A DNA stretch of 43,928 nucleotides. Origin: an uncultured Blautia sp. Its GTDB lineage: Bacteria > Bacillota > Clostridia > Lachnospirales > Lachnospiraceae. Location of the stretch: positions 1-43,928 of the forward strand of contig CALBGI010000045.1 of the NCBI GenBank assembly GCA_937893675.1, given 5' to 3'. The position numbers and the translations under genes were made by a program. This document shows positions 39,741-43,928 of this stretch, in pieces. The notes beneath the pieces were generated by a model that saw only the letters and a program-made list of their open reading frames with translations, had not been told where the DNA came from and did not search any database. How positions within the stretch are numbered: the first letter of the stretch is position 1; the number at the start of each line of letters is the position of its first letter.

Positions 39741-40685
39741 TTAACTATCTGTTGATGTTCTTGTACCAATCAAATGATTTTCCATATCTTCAAATATTTC
39801 TCGAACAGTAATCGGTTTCTGTCCTGTCAGCTTTTCAAAATCATCTGTAAATGTGTTCATTTGATTCAAGCGAATTGCACGTCCAAAAGAAACCATGCCA
39901 TCTGAACAAAATGGAAAATTTTTTGCTGTATCCGCCCACATTTCCTCTGTTGTTCTTGGAACTCCAAGTGAGTCAAAGAATATATACATTTCTTCATCAT
40001 TAATGTACTTATATTCTACTCTTTTTCCTGTAACTTCAGAAGCAATCTTGAGATATTCCGCAATTGTCAAAAGTTCTGCCCCATTAATATCTACAATACG
40101 GTCCTCCCAATCTGACATTGCCGCACAAGCTGCAGCAAGTGCACAGTCATCTCGGGATACAAAAGCCATTTGGCCCTCCCCCATATTATTTTTCACAATA
40201 CCATTTGTATTTTCAATCGCTTCCACAAAGGTGGATACCATTGCTTCTGCATATTGTGAATCTCTGAGAAACAAATAATGGATTGGCTGTTTCTTAATAT
40301 ATTGTTCTGTCCAGATATGATCATTTACTTCATAAGTATCGATATTATCATGCCCTGCTCCGACAATTGAAGTATATACTAATTTCTTTACGCCGGCTGC
40401 CACTGCTGCATCAATAGCAACTTTATGAGCAGCACGTCTTTTAGGACCAACAAACGGCATAGATATTAAAATTACCGTATCCACATCTTTAAATGCTTCT
40501 ACTAATCTGTCAGCATTATTAAAGTCTGCAATCCGTACTTCAACACCCATTTCTGCATATTTTTCCAGTCCCTTTTGGGTCGGTGCCGTAAAAACCAAAC
40601 CTTCCTTAGGATATCTTTCCAGAAGTACACTTGCAGATCGACTTCCGAAGTTTCCATCCACTCCATTTAATAAAATCTTTTTCAT
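39741..40685 (-). CDS. NmrA-family NAD(P)-binding protein
   Basis: A 314-residue atypical short-chain dehydrogenase-like protein. LLNGVDGNFGSRSASVLL is the N-terminal Rossmann nucleotide-binding turn (GxxGxxG), followed by VRIADFNNADRLVEAFKDVDTVILISMP. The middle KLVYTSIVGAGHDN and the central YAEAMV region fit the NmrA/QOR2 group, which includes NADPH sensors and quinone or phenylcoumaran reductases. The conserved YxxxK of classical dehydrogenases is not evident. The reaction is unknown; in this operon it could reduce or modify the demethylated product. It is 36 bases downstream of the MFS gene and 25 upstream of the LigM-like gene. Confidence 0.8.
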   Translation of the reverse strand: MKKILLNGVDGNFGSRSASVLLERYPKEGLVFTAPTQKGLEKYAEMGVEVRIADFNNADRLVEAFKDVDTVILISMPFVGPKRRAAHKVAIDAAVAAGVKKLVYTSIVGAGHDNIDTYEVNDHIWTEQYIKKQPIHYLFLRDSQYAEAMVSTFVEAIENTNGIVKNNMGEGQMAFVSRDDCALAAACAAMSDWEDRIVDINGAELLTIAEYLKIASEVTGKRVEYKYINDEEMYIFFDSLGVPRTTEEMWADTAKNFPFCSDGMVSFGRAIRLNQMNTFTDDFEKLTGQKPITVREIFEDMENHLIGTRTSTDS

Positions 40686-40721
40686 AAAATCTGTCCTTTC
40701 TTTATATTAATTTTCATTTTT

Positions 40722-41936
40722 TTATTTTTCTATGTTTGGATTTCTAAACTCCGGAATCAGAAAGCTCACCACAAACATTATCAGCATGCATATAGCTGCC
40801 AATGAAAACATCATATTGTAATTATTTCCTGCAACCGGTGTTAAAATGCATGTCGGAATCAATACAGCTCCCAATAACTGCAGTGTAGAGATTACACCGG
40901 AAGCACTTCCTGCAAAATTAATACCAATCCCCTCTAATAAAATCGGCGCTGATATAAATATCGGTATTGCTGATCCCAATGCTGTCCCAGCAAACAGCGT
41001 CAAAATGTATAGCAAAGGTACGGAATTAAAACGCCAACAAATAAAAACTCCAATAAAACTCAGAACAGCCATTAACGGAACAAATAATTTAATCTTTTTT
41101 ATTTTGGAGTACAATATCGGTCCAGTAATAGAACCAACACAATTACCCAAAGTTACCATGGATGCGATCGTTCCACACAGAGCCCGGTCAATTCCGTACA
41201 TATCATTTAACGCAATCGGAAGAAACGTCGATAATGTTACATTACAGCCAAGAATCATCATCATACATACAGAAATACTCCATATCCCTTTATTGGTTAA
41301 CACTACTTTTAAAGATTTCGTAATTGATACGCTTTCCGAAGCAATATTTTCTATCTCATACTGTGCTATTGCTTTATTTGGCCTGTCTTTTCCAAAAAGA
41401 ATCCAAAGAATAAAAACTATGACTGTAAATACTGCCGCAGCGATAAATGCAACTGTCATATTGTCAAATAGTATTGCCGTTGTACCTGTGGCAAACGCAC
41501 CTGGCAACTGTCCGCAGAGTGAAAATATTCCCATAAGTATTCCCATTTGTTTGGGCTGAAACCAGCTTCCTGTGATTTTGGATGCGTTAATATTAACAAA
41601 CATTTGTGAAAAGCCAGTCATAGACATGCAAAGAAAAAACGGCACATAACTCTTCGCAAATATCTTTCCTACCACACCTATAATCGCAATAATAAAAGAA
41701 ATATTGATTACTTTTTTGGAACCCACTTTATCAGAGATCATCCCACCTATTAAACTGAGAAAAATCGCAATAATCATCGGTGAAGTAAACACAGATGAAA
41801 ATTGAGATGTACTTAATCCATATACACTCATAAGTTCAGGTGCATATACAGAGAGCTGATACTGCGCATAGCCCCCTGGCATATATGCCAGACACAGAAC
41901 TCCAAATACCACCCATTTATAGGGTATTTTTCCCAT
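40722..41936 (-). CDS. Major facilitator superfamily transporter
   Basis: A 404-residue membrane protein with about twelve hydrophobic segments (for example WVVFGVLCLAYMPG, SPMIIAIFLSLIGGMI, LFVPLMAVLSFIGVFICW). The family motif between segments 2 and 3 is GGMISDKVGSKKVI (consensus GxxxDRxGRR). The pattern resembles CynX/NarK- or OFA-like carriers of organic anions. It probably imports the substrate of the LigM-like enzyme; direction and substrate are inferred. It is the first gene of the operon. GGTGGGAA lies just upstream of the start at 41936. Confidence 0.9.
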   Translation of the reverse strand: MGKIPYKWVVFGVLCLAYMPGGYAQYQLSVYAPELMSVYGLSTSQFSSVFTSPMIIAIFLSLIGGMISDKVGSKKVINISFIIAIIGVVGKIFAKSYVPFFLCMSMTGFSQMFVNINASKITGSWFQPKQMGILMGIFSLCGQLPGAFATGTTAILFDNMTVAFIAAAVFTVIVFILWILFGKDRPNKAIAQYEIENIASESVSITKSLKVVLTNKGIWSISVCMMMILGCNVTLSTFLPIALNDMYGIDRALCGTIASMVTLGNCVGSITGPILYSKIKKIKLFVPLMAVLSFIGVFICWRFNSVPLLYILTLFAGTALGSAIPIFISAPILLEGIGINFAGSASGVISTLQLLGAVLIPTCILTPVAGNNYNMMFSLAAICMLIMFVVSFLIPEFRNPNIEK

Positions 41937-41960
41937 ATTCCCACCTCATTTAATTGTTTA

Positions 41961-42004
41961 TGCCTGTCAGGCACGCCGCCTATGCTTGTGATATTTTTAT
42001 TATA
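41961..42004 (-). promoter_or_regulatory. Probable promoter region of the MFS-NmrA-LigM operon
   Basis: On the minus strand TATAAT lies at 42004-41999 with no convincing -35 box, suggesting activator dependence. A short dyad TGCCTGTCAGGCA (41961-41973) lies in the leader. The neighbouring PucR-type protein is the obvious candidate activator. Confidence 0.4.
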
Positions 42005-42075
42005 AGCTATTCATCTTTTCTTCTCATCGGTCATATCACTCATTTCAAAATTCAATCTTCGTCAAAAATGACTGA

Positions 42076-42128
42076 AAAAGCAGGTCATATCTTAAGACTT
42101 AAAATCAGCCTAAGATATGCCTGCTTTA
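42076..42128. terminator. Hairpin between the PucR-type gene and the MFS operon
   Basis: AAAGCAGG and CCTGCTTT, extended by ATATCTTA/TAAGATAT with small bulges, form a long stem. On the minus strand it follows the PucR-type stop codon and ends in CTTTTTCAG, so it most likely terminates that gene. Confidence 0.7.
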
Positions 42129-42149
42129 TTTAACAAATTTTTATATATG

Positions 42150-43676
42150 CTAGTTCAGTCCCTCAGCAATGTAACAGGATAAAAGCAATCCTATAATCTC
42201 ATCATCTGTCAGATATTCAAAATGGACTTCCAGAATTTCCTCGAGACGTTCCAATCGGTAAATCAAAGTATTTCGATGTATATTTAATGCCTGCGCCGTA
42301 TGAGAAATGCTTCGTCCATTGGAGAGATACGATTTCAGGCATGAGATTAAAATCTGATCCGATTTTTTAGAACTATTATGCAACATAAGAATAGCTGGAT
42401 GACAGAATTTGCCTACTTCATCTATTTTCCACATCATATTCGTAATCTGCTTCATTTGTACATCTTTATATTCTAATACCCGTATTGTTCCTTCCGAAGA
42501 TTCTATCGACTGAGAAGCAGCAAGCGCTGCAAAACTACTCTGCTCACAAAAAAGTCGACAATTTTCAAAATTTTTAAATGAATAACTAATTCCACAATAT
42601 AAATCATATTGAACAAGAAATCTCTTTAATATGTCTTTTTGCCTTTTATCACGCAGATTATAATCTTCTTTTCGTACAACTACTATAATCTGCTTATTCC
42701 GAAGACCAGTCATAGATTTGGGAAATTGCATATGAATCAAATTCAGCTGAGAAGTAAGTTCTATTTCCGAGCGGTATGTATCCAGATATTCAAAGGCCAA
42801 CAGATAGAAAACGTCATCTGTTTTCCAATGTCTTTTATTTAAAGACTTTCTGACAGCACCGATATCATAATCACCATTAATAAGCCTGTTAAATGAAGTC
42901 GTAATAATTTTCCCTGAACCTACCGCATCGTATTCTGTGCTAAAATATACCTCAAGCATATCACGTATCATTTCCATAACTGCAATTTCAGCATCTGTAA
43001 AAGAACCATTAATATCAATCGCACCTATAGAGCCAAGCATATTCCCATTATCAAATAAACTTATTGTATAATATGTATGCTGTACATCTCTCTCTGGACA
43101 AAACAAAATATGTCTCCGTCCTGCTGCATTTATCTGCTCACGGATATTCTTCCACTCTTTGGGCGAATAAAAATCATATAGATTCAGATAGTTTCCTTTC
43201 AGTGTATCCCATATTGTTCCACCCGGAATACAATTATATCCTTTCGAGCGTGCAAGAATAAAACCATTATCATCGAGAAGAGCAAACGGATTACTTACTT
43301 TCTTTCCCATGTAATCAATAATAGAGGGCATGTCTTCCTTTTTGAGCATTTTAAGCAAGATCTCTTCTCTCCAAAGCAAAAATTCTGTAATAATGCTTCC
43401 AACTATCCGGATCACTTTTTCCCTCTCACCATTTTCATTACTACAGTGAACACAACAGAATCCCTCTTTCGCATCTGTTGTTTTAAGAATATCCAGCAAA
43501 TGGTTATTGTTTTCGTCAAACACCCACACTGTTGAATCAATTCTTTCGGGATTGAATTCCTCAGCGTTATTTGCATATACTGCATCTTGAATAAATACAT
43601 CCGTTTTCTGTGTGTTTTCAACTATAAATCCTTCTGTCTGCAATTTTTCAATAATAATTGAAAGCCTTAATTTCAT
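42150..43676 (-). CDS. PucR/CdaR-family transcriptional regulator
   Basis: A 508-residue regulator. The C-terminal helix-turn-helix is the PucR type: ISCLKSYLSNGRSISHTAQALNIHRNTLIYRLERLEEIL. The middle region (about residues 230-400) fits the CdaR GGDEF-like domain, and the N-terminal part contains a GAF-like region (IDYMGKKVSNPFALLDDNGFILARSKG). PucR-type proteins commonly activate purine, sugar-acid or amino-acid catabolism genes in response to the substrate. It lies upstream of and in the same direction as the MFS operon, the probable target. GGAGAAG precedes the start. Its DNA is as AT-rich as the operon's, so both probably arrived together. Confidence 0.88.
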   Translation of the reverse strand: MKLRLSIIIEKLQTEGFIVENTQKTDVFIQDAVYANNAEEFNPERIDSTVWVFDENNNHLLDILKTTDAKEGFCCVHCSNENGEREKVIRIVGSIITEFLLWREEILLKMLKKEDMPSIIDYMGKKVSNPFALLDDNGFILARSKGYNCIPGGTIWDTLKGNYLNLYDFYSPKEWKNIREQINAAGRRHILFCPERDVQHTYYTISLFDNGNMLGSIGAIDINGSFTDAEIAVMEMIRDMLEVYFSTEYDAVGSGKIITTSFNRLINGDYDIGAVRKSLNKRHWKTDDVFYLLAFEYLDTYRSEIELTSQLNLIHMQFPKSMTGLRNKQIIVVVRKEDYNLRDKRQKDILKRFLVQYDLYCGISYSFKNFENCRLFCEQSSFAALAASQSIESSEGTIRVLEYKDVQMKQITNMMWKIDEVGKFCHPAILMLHNSSKKSDQILISCLKSYLSNGRSISHTAQALNIHRNTLIYRLERLEEILEVHFEYLTDDEIIGLLLSCYIAEGLN

Positions 43677-43859
43677 ACAACTTCTCCATTTTCACTTTCC
43701 CATCCAGGTCAGATATGCTTTTGTATATAGAACCTAATTTTGTTTAACTGATATTGGCATAAAAATGCCGACTACTTTTATCAGGTAAAGTGTATCATAG
43801 AAATCTATGAATTGCCACTACACTTATATGTAAATAACACTGACCTAAAATGAAATTTT

Positions 43860-43891
43860 AAATTCCACCGCCTGCTTATGCGGTGGAATTT
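43860..43891. repeat. 12-bp perfect hairpin at the right edge
   Basis: AAATTCCACCGC and GCGGTGGAATTT are perfect complements around CTGCTTAT. There is no T-run and no gene in 43677-43928 apart from the PucR-type leader. Such hairpins occur at ends of IS200/IS605-family elements, but no transposase is in view. Confidence 0.55.
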
Positions 43892-43928
43892 ACCTCCGCA
43901 CAGTTGATATTTACTCTTTCATACAGAA

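Overview
The window looks like a chromosomal segment of an anaerobic, spore-forming Lachnospiraceae bacterium (Clostridia), possibly an acetogenic gut commensal. The evidence is a T-box-controlled eukaryote-like isoleucyl-tRNA synthetase, a CIRCE-controlled Hsp20, an spmA sporulation gene, Tn-type TnpV and integrase remnants, Gram-positive ribosome binding sites, and corrinoid methyl-transfer genes. Genus cannot be fixed from what is visible.

Layout. Bases 1-2600 are the decayed end of a mobile element: tnpV, an ORF6N regulator preceded by a 31-bp palindrome that is echoed inside its own gene, a broken replication-initiator-like gene, and the C-terminal catalytic half of a tyrosine integrase. 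Bases 2600-13820 are mostly housekeeping: hsp20, an aldo/keto reductase, a nucleoside hydrolase, a DEDDh exonuclease, a D-Ala-D-Ala carboxypeptidase, T-box/ileS and glgP. An unexplained structured element lies between the T-box and ileS.

Bases 13840-37460 form one large catabolic locus. It has two paralogous regulators that fuse a LacI repressor to a whole extracellular-type solute-binding domain. Each lies beside a TAAACGTTTA operator that abuts the -35 box of its own promoter. With them are a ribose-type ABC importer (foldase, double ATPase, two permeases, an acidic binding protein), an alpha/beta hydrolase, an SGNH esterase and a RhaM-like sugar mutarotase. The locus also has four uroporphyrinogen-decarboxylase-family methyltransferases, two AraC-type regulators (one with a PocR-like domain), a MtaC/MtbC-type corrinoid protein and a RACo-type reductive activator. 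My reading (inference) is import of a methylated, sugar-like compound, removal of the methyl group onto cob(I)alamin by one or more of UroD proteins 1-3, and transfer from methylcorrinoid to a C1 acceptor by UroD protein 4. UroD 4 is the only paralogue with the canonical MtaA/MtbA H-x-C...C zinc motif. The demethylated product would be processed by the mutarotase and hydrolases.

Bases 37700-38328 carry spmA without a following spmB. From about 38340 to the right edge the DNA is visibly more AT-rich and carries a separate operon: a LigM-like tetrahydrofolate-dependent O-demethylase, an NmrA-type NAD(P)-binding protein and an MFS transporter, beside a PucR/CdaR-type regulator. This looks like an acquired island with a second, corrinoid-independent demethylation route. 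Both routes would plausibly feed methyl groups into the tetrahydrofolate C1 pool.
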